From Bremia lactucae (Eukaryota; Oomycota; Peronosporomycetes; Peronosporales; Peronosporaceae), in the NCBI RefSeq assembly GCF_004359215.1, contig NC_090623.1:2225909-2254216 (forward strand): a stretch of DNA of 28,308 bases. Direction: 5' to 3'. Under the pieces are notes generated by a model. It made no database searches, was not told the origin of the DNA, and saw only the letters and a program-made list of their open reading frames with translations. The number at the start of each line of letters is the position of its first letter. Position 1 is the stretch's first letter. Both the position numbers and the translations under genes were made by a program. Shown here piece by piece: positions 8,640-18,059 of the stretch.

Positions 8640-9503
8640 AATTTATACTGATTGCAGTGAAGGTGGGGCGCATCGATTAATTCATTATATAACGGGGCGC
8701 TGCTGACTTGTGCTGCTTCAGTACGAAACCACTTTGCATTGCTTCAGTGAAGGTTGTGCCACACGTCACTTCACGTACACAAGTAAGTGCAGAGGAAGAC
8801 TCTCTTTCATAAAAACTTGCTTTAAAAAGGGGGTTAAAGTAAACTGTATTTAATGTAACTAAGTTCTTCTGCTTCCATCTATTTTCTACTAACTTCATTA
8901 TAAACTAGTACAAAAACATGTAATAAAGTCTTATCCGCTGACTGGACCGCGGATCAAGTAGAAATACTGGTGCATATCTATTTATAAATAAGCTTTCCGA
9001 ATGTTATTTTGTAAAGTAATACTCCCAGATATTATCCAACTTTGAGATAATACATTTATTAACAAACTTTAAGTGCTAATTTAATGTAACGATACACCCC
9101 GTTACAATTCACGTACTGACGTGCAGGGTAAGATTACAGGTAGCTAAAAATTAGCGAATAAAGGTTTAATTTAAGGTTTTAAATAGAAATAATGTAAAAC
9201 TGTTTTACTATACTAAGACGATCTTCGAACAACTACTGATTTGATTATATTGATAACTAACTATGTATGGAAACCCCTTGCGCACCTCACAATCGTCTCT
9301 TGTATTAAATTACAATCAACCAATCAATAGAACTGATGTCTTATTGCGTCAATATTACCAAATCTGGTAATATTGGAACTATTTAGTCAAAATTAATACA
9401 AATAATAACTCTGTACTTATTTGCGTATTTCCTCTTAAAGAAAATAAAAGTAATTATTATTACTGTGGGAAATAGTATTTATGTAACGAGTCACCCCGTT
9501 ACA
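8640..9503 (-). repeat. Family 2-type LTR, minus strand (LTR G), split by a solo LTR
   Basis: Read on the minus strand it starts at 9503 with TGTAACGGGGTGACTCG and shares about 200 bases with the start of LTR E. It reaches GCACGTCAGTACGTGAAT at about 9107 and is then interrupted by LTR C. It resumes at about 8687 with a CCACCTTCACTGCAATCAGT-type end that matches the ends of the fragments near 9810 and 23810. The exact left end is uncertain. Confidence 0.6.
8688..9106 (-). repeat. Solo LTR of family 1 (LTR C), nested in LTR G
   Basis: On the minus strand it starts TGTAACGGGGTGTATCG at 9106 and ends in GCGCCCCGTTATA at 8688. It is 419 bp long and similar along its whole length to LTRs A, B and D, including the hairpin cluster (8708-8800). 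No element interior adjoins it, so it is a solo LTR left by recombination. ATTCA occurs at 9107-9111 and at 8680-8684, three bases outside the present left end, and fits a 5-bp target duplication. Confidence 0.8.
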
Positions 9504-9830
9504 GAAGCAACAATGCATCATTGGCTAATTTAAGATTAAATCAACCCAGCCAGTCGCGCGAATCGGCGGTGGGCAATGAGTTGTAAAATAGTTAGAATAA
9601 TCAGTAATTCAGTCAAGAAGATTGTTATGCGTGGCAAATTAATCACATTAAGTCAGTTTTACTTTTCCCTACACTAAGCCTTCTTATTATCGACCTTCAA
9701 TTGCTAACAATTTTAAGCAACTTTAAAACCCTTCTTCTGCACGTCAGTGCACGTGAAGTTATCGGAGGCACCTCACCTTCATTGTTATCAGTGCAGGTCG
9801 GCTTGTAAAAGGTGGACCTTTAAACATAAT
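9504..9830 (+). repeat. LTR-like fragment, plus strand
   Basis: The end of this stretch (about 9740-9815, with GCACGTCAGTGCACGTGAAG and CACCTCACCTTCATTGTTATC) matches the end of the stretch at 23444-23820 and the end of LTR G. The first 200 bases do not match anything I can recognise here. It abuts the start of LTR G head to head. Confidence 0.4.
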
Positions 9831-10062
9831 TTGTAGGAGCAAAGGCAGAATGAGCCCCACACAATAGCACATATCTTCGGAAGTTCATTTATCGAAATAA
9901 TTAATGCTATCCATATTATCGATAAATAAGCTTTTGTTTAGCTGGAGATATTGCCAGGTGAAGACGACCCAAAATTAATAAAACGACCAATCTACAAACC
10001 TACATTTCATCACCCAGTGACCAAATTTAAAGTTTGATTTCTCGAAAAAGTTAATAAAAAAC
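9831..10062. other. 3' flank of the SAP-like gene, no gene seen
   Basis: AT-rich sequence between the LTR fragment and the stop codon at 10063. No ORF or repeat is recognised. It probably holds the 3' UTR and polyadenylation site of the minus-strand gene. Confidence 0.4.
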
Positions 10063-10938
10063 TCACGACTTTCCTGCACGAATGCTTGACTCTATCGCGT
10101 CCGTGGCGGCGCTCTTGACGACGCCGTGAATAAGTGCTCGAATCGACGCAATGCTCGCTTGACTCCCGTCCACTCGGGACAAGACTTCAATCGCAGAAGC
10201 CCACTCCTTCACGACCTTGGCCTTTTCCAACAAAGCTGTCAAGTTCCCACTCGTTTTTTTATTATCACGTCTTTTTTCTAGGTCAATCATTGTCTCCTCG
10301 TCTAGAGGCGCTTTGTCTCTTATTCTTTTTAATTGACTCTCCACTTCATCTTTGCTTATATCTGGCACAAAACCGCTTTCTTTCACGCTCAATACACTTA
10401 CTTCCGGCGTGACTGGAGGCTTGAAACCCACTTCTTGCGTGTCTTTCCAGTACTCGACCAATAAATCCACGTAATTGGGTTTGACAAAGTCCCTTTGGTT
10501 TGGACGTAGATCCAATTGCACACACGCGGAGCGTAAGATCATTGCTTTGCACCCATTAAGCTGATCTCGTAGCTCCTCGACGTCTTCGTAGCGTCGGAAC
10601 TCGTGAATGTACTCAATCACATCGCTTGCTTCGTGCACGGACATGGGATGATGCGGTAAATTTGGCTTTGTCAGAGTTTTCTCACAGCTCGTGCGCTTGC
10701 GCTTGTTCGTAGGAGCTGTTGCAGTTCCTGGCTTGAGATCCCCTTTCCAATACGACACGAGCGTCGTTATGTAGCCACTCTTTTTGCTGCTCTTTTTCGG
10801 CACAGGAAGCTGCAAAGAGGTACAAGCGGCACGGAGATCCTTTTGAGTACATCCACTCAATTGGCTTTTGAGCTCGTTCTCGTCTTCGTGTCGCGGGAAC
10901 GTGGCAATGTAGTCGAGTAGACGCGACACGAGATCCAT
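10063..10938 (-). CDS. Putative host protein with two SAP-like repeats
   Basis: An intact 291-codon ORF with an ATG at 10936-10938 and a TGA at 10063. Residues 1-68 and about 103-168 are repeats of each other. Each has a helix (D-Y-I-A-T-F or E-Y-I-H-E-F), an acidic E-D/E-E-L segment, Q-L-x-G-C, then a SAP-like helix-turn-helix (K-D-L-R-A-A-C-T-S-L-Q-L-P-V or R-S-A-C-V-Q-L-D-L-R-P) ending in L-V-x-Y-W-K. Between them lies a basic patch (N-K-R-K-R). The C-terminal third is charged and helical. SAP motifs usually bind DNA or RNA, so a nuclear nucleic-acid role is plausible, but I do not recognise the protein. NCAPH2 lies 226 bases upstream on the same strand. No signal peptide or membrane segment is visible. 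Codon use is regular and it lacks the hairpin tiling of the retroelements. Confidence 0.75.
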   Translation of the reverse strand: MDLVSRLLDYIATFPRHEDENELKSQLSGCTQKDLRAACTSLQLPVPKKSSKKSGYITTLVSYWKGDLKPGTATAPTNKRKRTSCEKTLTKPNLPHHPMSVHEASDVIEYIHEFRRYEDVEELRDQLNGCKAMILRSACVQLDLRPNQRDFVKPNYVDLLVEYWKDTQEVGFKPPVTPEVSVLSVKESGFVPDISKDEVESQLKRIRDKAPLDEETMIDLEKRRDNKKTSGNLTALLEKAKVVKEWASAIEVLSRVDGSQASIASIRALIHGVVKSAATDAIESSIRAGKS

Positions 10939-11164
10939 GGCTTGGTCCGCAAAAGGACGTCTTACAATAATTATTATTTGTCCGTACTTAATCGGGACAA
11001 TTCAGAAATTTTATAAATGAGGACATGACTTCATAAAAAAGAGCAAAGTCTTTAAACTAAGGGTTTCCGTAGAGTGTCGCAACTTCAGCACCCCAAAATT
11101 TAAGACTCAATAACAACTTGGCAATGTGATGCATTCTATCAACAATTTAAACAGACAATTTGAT
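10939..11164. other. Intergenic region between the two host genes
   Basis: This 226-base stretch would hold the 3' end of NCAPH2 and the promoter of the SAP-like gene, both on the minus strand. On that strand 11020-11001 reads TCATTTATAAAATTTCTGAA, a partial match to the Inr/FPR-type start element of oomycetes. That match is weak. Confidence 0.35.
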
Positions 11165-13191
11165 TTATGTTGGCAAAGTGTCGTACGTGGTACGAACAAG
11201 CTGCATGGCAAATGGCCCTTGTCCGTCTTCGGCAGCCGTAAACGCGTGCGTGAGCGCGACGTTGCCGGTATTAGCGAGTTGCAACGACGCCAAGAACAAT
11301 CGACACACTTCAAACGGACGCTTGCCGTCCACGAGCGTTTCAAACGGCACAGCACCCGCGCGTTCCACTCGTGCACGCTTTTTCGAGCGTAAAGACGCCA
11401 CCAAGCCATCTGCACCGAGTTGCGCCTCGTGCAATCGCGTGAGAAGGTCGCGCCCCGACGCATGAATGTCAAAGGGCGGTCGCGTATCTTGTTGCAAGAG
11501 CAACGGCGTAAGTTTCTCTTGCCACTCGTTGACTTTTTTACTCAGATCTGATTCACGCATATACGTTTCCGTGCCGGCCATAAATGTAGCCAAGTGTTCA
11601 CGACAGATCTCCTCGTAAGTACGAGAAGGAAGAGAAGGCTCATTCGTGGCCATTCCTAACGTGTCGAGATTCAGGACAGACCTTTCTTCTTGCTCAGTTC
11701 CAGCGTCCCAGTCGCCATCATCAAATTCTTCGATTTCGTCGTCGCTCCTACTTCGTACGTCGTCGTTTCGAGCCGCATGGTCCAATCGCGCCGTCGCAGT
11801 GGAAAGGGACAACCCCCGTTCGTGCTTCTCTTCCTCTTCCGTCGCTTGTTCACGCAGCAATAGCGCCTGTGCAGATTGCGTTGCCCGTGCTTCGTACCGC
11901 TGCAATAGATTTCGCCACTTGGCTTCACGTTGCCACAACACGTCACACATTTTTACAAACAAACGGGCCTTACAAAATCTCCGTGCGCACGTGTTTGTCA
12001 ACGGCTGGGCCTTCAGAATGTCCGTCCAGACCCACGACGCCCATGAACACCCACTATTTAGAAACCGATCTTGAAACGACGCGTCCACGAGACCGTCAAG
12101 GGCGTCTAAAGCAACGTGCGTCGTCCCATTACATTGACTCGTTGACGCTTTCACACGCGGATACGATCGTCCTTTTCGAAAGGGCCGCGAAACACTTGCA
12201 CTGGCATCGTATGCGTCGAGCGGTGTCCATACACTCGTTGAACATGGCTTCATTTGTAATGTTGTAGCCATTTGTGACGTGAGCTCACCAAGTAAGCCAT
12301 CATCACTTGGCTCCATCCCATTCGATTCCAACTCGTACGATGGCAATTCGTCATTTTCATCGCAATCGTCTGGATGTTCCTGCTCCAGTGCATCCAAGTC
12401 GTTTACATTCAAGACCTTGACTGGACTCGCGCTGTCACGAGACTCCCATATGCTTTGCGGGTGTTCGGGAGTGTACCCAAATGCAAGCGACAGATCGCGA
12501 CGACCTCTTGTCGGAGTTTCAAGGTATTTTTTACTCGCATCGTCAAAGAGCAACACGCCACTACTGTGCAAGGGACACGACAGCAATTTAAACGTCTCGC
12601 CGTGATCGCGTTCATCAGGAACGAGGGAACCCATGAGCGCAATAGATGCTTGTATATTGTTCTTGCTACGATGCAACAACGCCCGGGCGTTCGTTTGTGT
12701 CGTGGCGTGAGCTTCTGTCGCCCTCTTTAAAGTAATGGAACCCGGTCTTGCTTCCTCTAATTCGTCATATAGTGGCAGAGGACACGAAAACGCACTTTCT
12801 TCCGTATCAATTGCAACGCGATTGGTCGATTCCGTGGTTGTCACCTCTGAATTAGAATACATGTCGCCCTGATGCGATAAATGCGCAAGGGTCTGGTACA
12901 CGAGCGCATGGAGGTACTCGACTTTGCGGCTGTAAATGACGCTCGTGCCTTGAATTAAAAGTGCAGCTTCGGCGAAATTCATAACGCCAGATCCGTCGCC
13001 GTGACTGGCTATTCCCGCGCCTGTAGCCGACGCATCGAACGCGATGGGAAGGTGCTCGAGTTTGTCCATGTATTCCTCGAGTTCCGTGGCGAGATCGATG
13101 TTCCAATTCTTGCTTAGATCGCTAGTATACGAGACAAATGAGGCTTAAAAGAAGAGAGAAAGAAACAGTCTTAGGACACGCACCGGATAGG
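11165..13191 (-). CDS. NCAPH2: Condensin-2 complex subunit H2 (CAP-H2), 5' exon cut by gap
   Basis: CAP-H2 is the kleisin subunit of condensin II and bridges the SMC2-SMC4 heads to compact mitotic chromosomes. Exon 2 (13121 to TAA at 11165-11167) encodes about 650 residues. Its start reads D-L-S-K-N-W-N-I-D-L-A, then M-N-F-A-E-A-A-L-L-I-Q-G and Y-S-R-K-V-E-Y-L, the CAP-H2 N-terminal domain. Further on are I-A-L-M-G-S-L-V-P-D-E-R-D-H-G-E, the middle motif P-L-D-A-Y-D-A-S followed by R-P-F-R-K-G-R, and the C-terminal domain (Y-E-E-I-C-R-E-H-L-A, K-L-T-P-L-L-L-Q-Q, R-P-P-F-D-I-H, F-E-V-C-R-L-F-L-A-S-L-Q-L-A-N). A 62-nt intron (13122-13183) joins exon 1, of which 8 bases are seen (13184-13191). 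Splicing restores P-I-R-D-L-S-K-N-W, the family motif. Exon 1's ATG lies in the gap. An internal ATG at 13069 would lose conserved residues and is not the start. Confidence 0.93.
13122..13183 (-). other. Intron 1 of NCAPH2 (62 nt)
   Basis: On the minus strand the donor is CCG|GTGCGT and the acceptor TATACTAG|CGATC, with a pyrimidine-rich tract (TTTCTTTCTCTCTTCTTTT) before it. Joining gives the codons CCT ATC CGC GAT CTA AGC, which encode the conserved P-I-R-D-L-S of CAP-H2. The intron interrupts the Arg codon after its second base. An alternative acceptor, CTTTTAAG, would insert about six unconserved residues. Confidence 0.85.
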
Positions 13192-14042
13192 NNNNNNNNN
13201 NNNNNNNNNNNNNNNNNNNNNNNNNNNNNNNNNNNNNNNNNNNNNNNNNNNNNNNNNNNNNNNNNNNNNNNNNNNNNNNNNNNNNNNNNNNNNNNNNNNN
13301 NNNNNNNNNNNNNNNNNNNNNNNNNNNNNNNNNNNNNNNNNNNNNNNNNNNNNNNNNNNNNNNNNNNNNNNNNNNNNNNNNNNNNNNNNNNNNNNNNNNN
13401 NNNNNNNNNNNNNNNNNNNNNNNNNNNNNNNNNNNNNNNNNNNNNNNNNNNNNNNNNNNNNNNNNNNNNNNNNNNNNNNNNNNNNNNNNNNNNNNNNNNN
13501 NNNNNNNNNNNNNNNNNNNNNNNNNNNNNNNNNNNNNNNNNNNNNNNNNNNNNNNNNNNNNNNNNNNNNNNNNNNNNNNNNNNNNNNNNNNNNNNNNNNN
13601 NNNNNNNNNNNNNNNNNNNNNNNNNNNNNNNNNNNNNNNNNNNNNNNNNNNNNNNNNNNNNNNNNNNNNNNNNNNNNNNNNNNNNNNNNNNNNNNNNNNN
13701 NNNNNNNNNNNNNNNNNNNNNNNNNNNNNNNNNNNNNNNNNNNNNNNNNNNNNNNNNNNNNNNNNNNNNNNNNNNNNNNNNNNNNNNNNNNNNNNNNNNN
13801 NNNNNNNNNNNNNNNNNNNNNNNNNNNNNNNNNNNNNNNNNNNNNNNNNNNNNNNNNNNNNNNNNNNNNNNNNNNNNNNNNNNNNNNNNNNNNNNNNNNN
13901 NNNNNNNNNNNNNNNNNNNNNNNNNNNNNNNNNNNNNNNNNNNNNNNNNNNNNNNNNNNNNNNNNNNNNNNNNNNNNNNNNNNNNNNNNNNNNNNNNNNN
14001 NNNNNNNNNNNNNNNNNNNNNNNNNNNNNNNNNNNNNNNNNN
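13192..14042. other. Assembly gap (851 N)
   Basis: Run of N. It hides the first exon and promoter of NCAPH2 and the junction with the family 1 element on the other side. The true length is not known. Confidence 1.
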
Positions 14043-14492
14043 CGTCATTACCTTGCACAGAAACAGGTGCAGGTGACCATACGGGAGACGGAACAAGCGA
14101 AGAGAGATCATCCTCATCGTCGGAACCAAACAAACTATTAACTCGTCTATCAAGATGAGCCTCTCATTCAAAGGCTCATAGTCAGCCACCTGACGTCTAT
14201 CAGGCGACTGTTCCATTCTTCCCGAGTCGGCCATTTCGTCCGATTCGCATTCGTAGTCGACCTCCAAAGAGGAGTCGTATTCACGTGGTGATTCACTGCG
14301 TGCACCCGCAACATCCAGTGTTGCGCGAGTGAAAGATACTACGGCAGACAGAACGTCTACCGTAAGAGATACCAGTTCGTCATCCGCGGCTGCACGAACC
14401 GCAGCCGAAGGCGCAGCACTATCAAGACCCCGCATGAGTTTGTTCTTCATGCGATGGAATTTAAAATGATGATGGTTCTGACGAATCAACAT
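14043..14492 (-). pseudogene. Antisense reading frame of family 1, copy 1b, N-terminal part
   Basis: The ATG at 14490-14492 starts M-L-I-R-Q-N-H-H-H-F and the frame is open into the gap for 150 codons. It contains R-M-K-N-K-L-M-R-G, P-R-E-Y-D-S-S-L-E-V-D-Y and an acidic stretch, all shared with copies 1a and 1c. A one-base loss near N-E-R-L appears to shift the frame, because the neighbouring frame reads on as an acidic run, L-F-G-S-D-D-E-D-D-L-S-S. It has the cleanest N-terminus of the three copies. Function unknown. Confidence 0.5.
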
Positions 14493-14571
14493 CTTTTTTA
14501 AGTTAAGTGATCACATAGATACCACTCCATCCAATGACAGTCAGAGTGATTGTCGTTTAAGGGAGGGGTGA

Positions 14572-15015
14572 TGTAATGGGGTGTAATGTTACATGAACTT
14601 AACACTTAAAGGTTGTTACTTAATATATTATCCAAAAGGTAGATAATATTTGAAAGGATATTACTTTAAAATTGTAATGTTCAGAAATATTATCGATAAA
14701 TAGATATAGGCCATTTTATATCTGTTTATCCCGCAGTCTAATCAACTGTAGATGTAAACAAAAGAGAGACACAGATAAGATAAGATTTCAATTGCATGTT
14801 TAGTATAAGCTTATAATTAAGTTAGCGTTAACAGATAGAAAAACGAGATACTTGATTATATTACTACAGTTTTCATTTAACCCTCTTTAAGCTAGTTGCC
14901 TTAAAGAGAAGTCTTCATCTGCACGTACTAGTGTACGTAAAATAACGTAAGGCACCACTCGAGTGCGAAGTGGACTTGTACTGAAGCAGTACAAGTCGTA
15001 GTGTGCCCCGTTACA
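14572..15015 (+). repeat. 3' LTR of family 1, copy 1b (LTR B)
   Basis: It starts TGTAATGGGGTGTA and ends GCCCCGTTACA, 444 bp, and is similar to LTRs A, C and D over its length. The 11-bp hairpin with loop AAG is intact at 14971-14995. The stem equivalent to 6070-6088 of LTR A has been lost by a small deletion. Confidence 0.88.
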
Positions 15016-15186
15016 ATAACCCAAGAATGTTGGTACAACCCCAGACTCGGTCGCTTCTTTTAAAAGTCTTGAAGGGCTCGCCAATGATGCAATAGATTCT
15101 AGAGGATTGACGAATCCAATCAGCCTTCCATTCAAAACAATTTCCGCGTCGCTATGTGCGGATACATAGTGCATTATCTTTTCCAT
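15016..15186 (-). pseudogene. Unrecognised ORF fragment cut by LTR B
   Basis: From an ATG at 15184-15186 the minus strand is open for 57 codons up to the LTR edge, then runs on into LTR sequence. It contains A-E-I-V-L-N-G-R-L-I-G-F-V and P-L-E-S-I. The composition looks like a real protein, so it may be an exon or gene fragment interrupted by insertion of element 1b. I do not recognise it. Confidence 0.3.
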
Positions 15187-15258
15187 TAGACAAGCTCATA
15201 AAATTAGCATTCTGCGACTTAGGTATATCATTCCCTAGCGACATAATGCTACACGAGA

Positions 15259-15546
15259 TGTAACAGGCTTAAGTTGCCCTGTGTTATACAATCCCTGTAG
15301 AGTACACTTTGTCTACTTAAAGGGATGGTCAATTACTTGTGTGAAGTATTTAGACCCACCCGTATGTGATGCACCTGAGGGCATTCACATAACGGGGCCG
15401 ACGGCTAGCGTCATTCAAGATACATGCTATTTAGAAAATACGCTCGCAATACGTATCAATTCATATCTGCAGAGATACCATTTATGATTGACTAAACCAT
15501 AAATATTATCTCTGTAGATATGAATTGATATGTATTGCGAGCGTAT
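15259..15546. repeat. Family 2 LTR fragment folded back on itself
   Basis: 15259-15486 is the last part of a family 2 LTR on the minus strand, matching 21080-21334 in reverse (GAATGCCCTC, TAATTGACCATCCC, ending GCCTGTTACA). At 15487 the sequence turns. After an 11-base spacer, 15498-15546 repeats 15438-15486 in the opposite direction, 45 of 49 bases matching. The result is a 49-bp stem with an 11-base loop. Confidence 0.8.
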
Positions 15547-15909
15547 AATTTATAGGGGCAATATTGCATGTTTAAAGCGGTCTGAAAACTACTTCCTAAA
15601 TCATAAGTGTGCACTCGGGGACGGATTACCTCCCCCGCGACGTCACTGAGACTAAGGCTTCGAGTTCGTTGGGTGAGTTTGCTTAGGCGCCCACCAACGA
15701 CATTACTGTACGTGAGAGGAGAACAGTTAACCGCTTTCTCACTAAGCTCAGAAGGCGTGTGCTAGTAGAGCGTGCCAGCTTTAAGTAGCGCCCACTTGCA
15801 CTCGGTACTTTAGTAGTTCTTCCAACAACCCGTCTCTCAGAGCGTGTCAGTGAGGATGAGCCTCAATATCGATTAGGCTCATTTTTCCCACCTCTCCGAA
15901 CATAATTGG

Positions 15910-16860
15910 GAGGTGGCTGAGCGCTTAACGCATAGACTTGGTGAGCAAGCCCTGGTCAGGCGCTTAAGAAGTCCTCTTGAGCAACACGTTGCCCAGTCGG
16001 AGAAGTTTGAGGCGTTAAGCTCGGAGAGCAGAGGATCGCGTTCGAGACACATACCCATGCTGCGGCGGAGTCTGCCACTCAGAATCAGGATGTGCTTAGG
16101 CGAGAGATGGCTCAAAGCGAGGCTCTCGACAGGACTGTTAAGATGCTCTCCGCCCGGCCGCATCAGCCGAGACTTTCGGATGGACCTGCCCAAGTTCGAT
16201 GGGACTGCAACGCACACGATTGTCCACTGGCTGTTTGTCGTGGAGCAATGTGGAGTGGAAGATCTCATCAAGGACGACACCTTGATGGTAGACTACGCCA
16301 CGTAGCATTTGCACGGTAAAAAAAACATAATTTATGTAAAAGTTCGTCGAGAGTACGTCTGAATGATGGGATGGCAGGCTATAGCGTTTTCTTGCTCGGC
16401 GCCTATGGCGGACGTTAAGGCGTTCCCATCATGGGCAATCTTTTAGACAAAGATTCGCGCCATGTATCAGCCGCCAAACAACGAAGTGTTGCTTCAAGCG
16501 CGATTTTTTGGAGCGCGACAGGCGAAGCGGTCCCTGCAAGAATATGCGCAGAAGATGTGCTCACTATCGGCGTTAATAAGTGTGGGCCCGATACCGGAAC
16601 GCATTAAGGTGCCCACGTTTATGAACAGACGACGGCATGGCTCATCGCAACAGGCCCTTTTCAAAAAGATGCCGTCGACGATGGAAGAGGCAACCCAAAT
16701 TGTCTAAATTGAGGAGCAATCCTACAACAGTGCCTCGGCGACAGCTTGGTTAAGTCGTCGGGTGAGAAATCGGATGCCACACCCATAGAATTGGACAATA
16801 CGTTGTCTGCTTAAAATGCGGCAAGCGCCGCCTTGTGATGGCTCGCTGCTATGCCAGGGT
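15910..16860 (+). pseudogene. Family 2 gag: capsid and zinc knuckle remnant
   Basis: Gag would form the particle that packages element RNA. The frame at 15913-16305 ends in L-P-K-F-D-G-T-A-T-H and H-W-L-F-V-V-E-Q-C-G-V, the capsid N-terminal signature of Ty3/Gypsy Gag. After stops and a frame change, 16462-16707 reads M-Y-Q-P-P-N-N-E-V-L-L-Q-A-R-F-F, then S-L-Q-E-Y-A-Q-K-M, the capsid C-terminal part. The knuckle at 16808-16849 is C-L-K-C-G-K-R-R-L-V-M-A-R-C, a CX2CX4HX4C box with the His replaced by Leu. A 69-base piece of this gene (16471-16539) reappears inside element 1c. Confidence 0.8.
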
Positions 16861-17099
16861 CCCTGCTGGGGTAAAGTCGCTCAGCAAGAGGACTCTCTTC
16901 CCCCAAAAGTGACGGCGACAACCAGCGTGCAGACGCATGAGTTCTGCATCGACCTCTGAGAATTCAAAAAATACAGCAGCACAGTAGAAGCGGGATGCCT
17001 TACTGACACAGACTCTGAAGCTACCCCTAAGTTCAGTTCATCGAACAAATGGGTAGCATAGTCCCTGAGGTCTCGAAATTTCGGACCTTAACCTTGCTG

Positions 17100-17400
17100 G
17101 TCATTAGTATTCGAGTACGAGGCTATGACCATGTGATGACCCTGCTAGTGGATTCAAATGCATCACTAATATTTGGGGCTCTATAACAGAAATCGGTGAT
17201 GTTTGAGTCGCATTGCCAGGATGGCAAGCGAGAAGAGGCTGCCGTTCGTTTATTTAAAGGCGCGCTCGTAAAGTCTGAGGGATTTGAAGTTGAAATTGCC
17301 TTTAGTTTAAGTGACTTCTTCTGTATAGAGAAGTTTTGGGTGCTAGGCATGAAGAGTCCGTATGACCTCATCCTAGGCATGCCATGGTGCGTTGGAGGGA
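17100..17400 (+). pseudogene. Family 2 pol: protease remnant
   Basis: M-T-L-L-V-D-S-N-A-S is encoded near 17136-17163, with Asn where the active-site Gly of D-S-G-A-S is expected. D-L-I-L-G-M-P-W follows at about 17366-17389. Between them is F-S-L-S-D-F-F, as in family 1-like proteases. Just after L-G-M-P-W the sequence turns back as an inverted copy (17398-17497), so the normal C-terminus is lost. Confidence 0.7.
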
Positions 17401-17497
17401 TGAGGTCATACGGACTCTTCATACATAGCACCGTGACCTTCTTTCTATAGAACAAGTCACTAAAACTGAAGGCAAGTTCAACTCGAACTTCCTCAGG
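17274..17497. repeat. 100-bp fold-back inverted repeat in the family 2 protease
   Basis: Left arm 17274-17373 and right arm 17398-17497 are reverse complements over about 100 bases with a 24-base spacer. The inner 25 bases match perfectly; further out roughly one base in six differs. The right arm, read on the minus strand, encodes a protease segment (R-V-E-L-A-F-S-F-S-D-L) that is a diverged version of the left arm's, so it appears to come from a sister copy. Confidence 0.88.
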
Positions 17498-18059
17498 CCC
17501 AGCTCGTGGAGAATGAGGAAGCGGAAACGATGATGACAAAAGTCATGCGTCCAGTAAACCTGCGCGGAGCCGGAATCCTGTGGCAGTTGACAGCGAGCTG
17601 ACAAAAAGTCATTCGTCGCAGGAACAGGCACAGATTCTAAAGCCTGAAGCGGTTGGAAGGGGTGCGTTAGCCAGGAAAGCAACGGCATCCGCTTCCCAGT
17701 CAAATGTCGCGGTCACTCGGAGAACGAGTACCCGATAGACAAGGACGATCAAAGGCACGTCCAACGAGTGACCTTTGGATCGGTCCCAATCGAAGAGGAC
17801 GGGCCCTTAAATGAGGTGTTCGAAGCCGTGAAAGATGAATAAGCGGAGGCATCATCTGTTGGTGTGCTCCAGCACGGCTTGAAATCTGCCGAGGAGGTAG
17901 TAAATCTCGGACATGTCTTGGGGTTTGTTCCTTGCCGAATTCAAGGATGAAAAGATTCACGAAATAGTCACATTAGCTCCAGACGAGAACTCGGTGGACT
18001 GTTGCTCGTCGTCCACAATGGACGAGAGCGTCCTAGAAACGGACAAAAAACTGTTTGCT

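Larger units (their letters stand above)
14043..15015 (+). mobile_element. 3' end of a family 1 element, copy 1b
   Basis: This piece holds the N-terminal part of the antisense frame on the minus strand, a polypurine tract AAGGGAGGGG (14559-14568) and a complete 3' LTR. It is colinear with 5220-6134 of copy 1a. The rest of the element is in the gap or absent. Confidence 0.85.

Noticed and set aside
11646..12730. Plus-strand ORFs of 108-142 codons opposite NCAPH2
   Set aside because: They are shadows of the well-supported CAP-H2 coding sequence and show no motif.
13122..14492. 456-codon minus-strand ORF through the gap
   Set aside because: Most of it is N. Only 14043-14492 is sequence, and that is the antisense frame of element 1b; the other end is the NCAPH2 intron.
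15016..15186. Resemblance of the N-G-R-L-I-G-F-V stretch to a loop in RNA polymerase second-largest subunits
   Set aside because: The similarity is only a few residues; without a search it cannot be supported.
17123..17539. 138-codon minus-strand ORF in the family 2 protease
   Set aside because: It arises because the fold-back places an inverted protease segment there; it reads protease on both arms and is not a separate gene.
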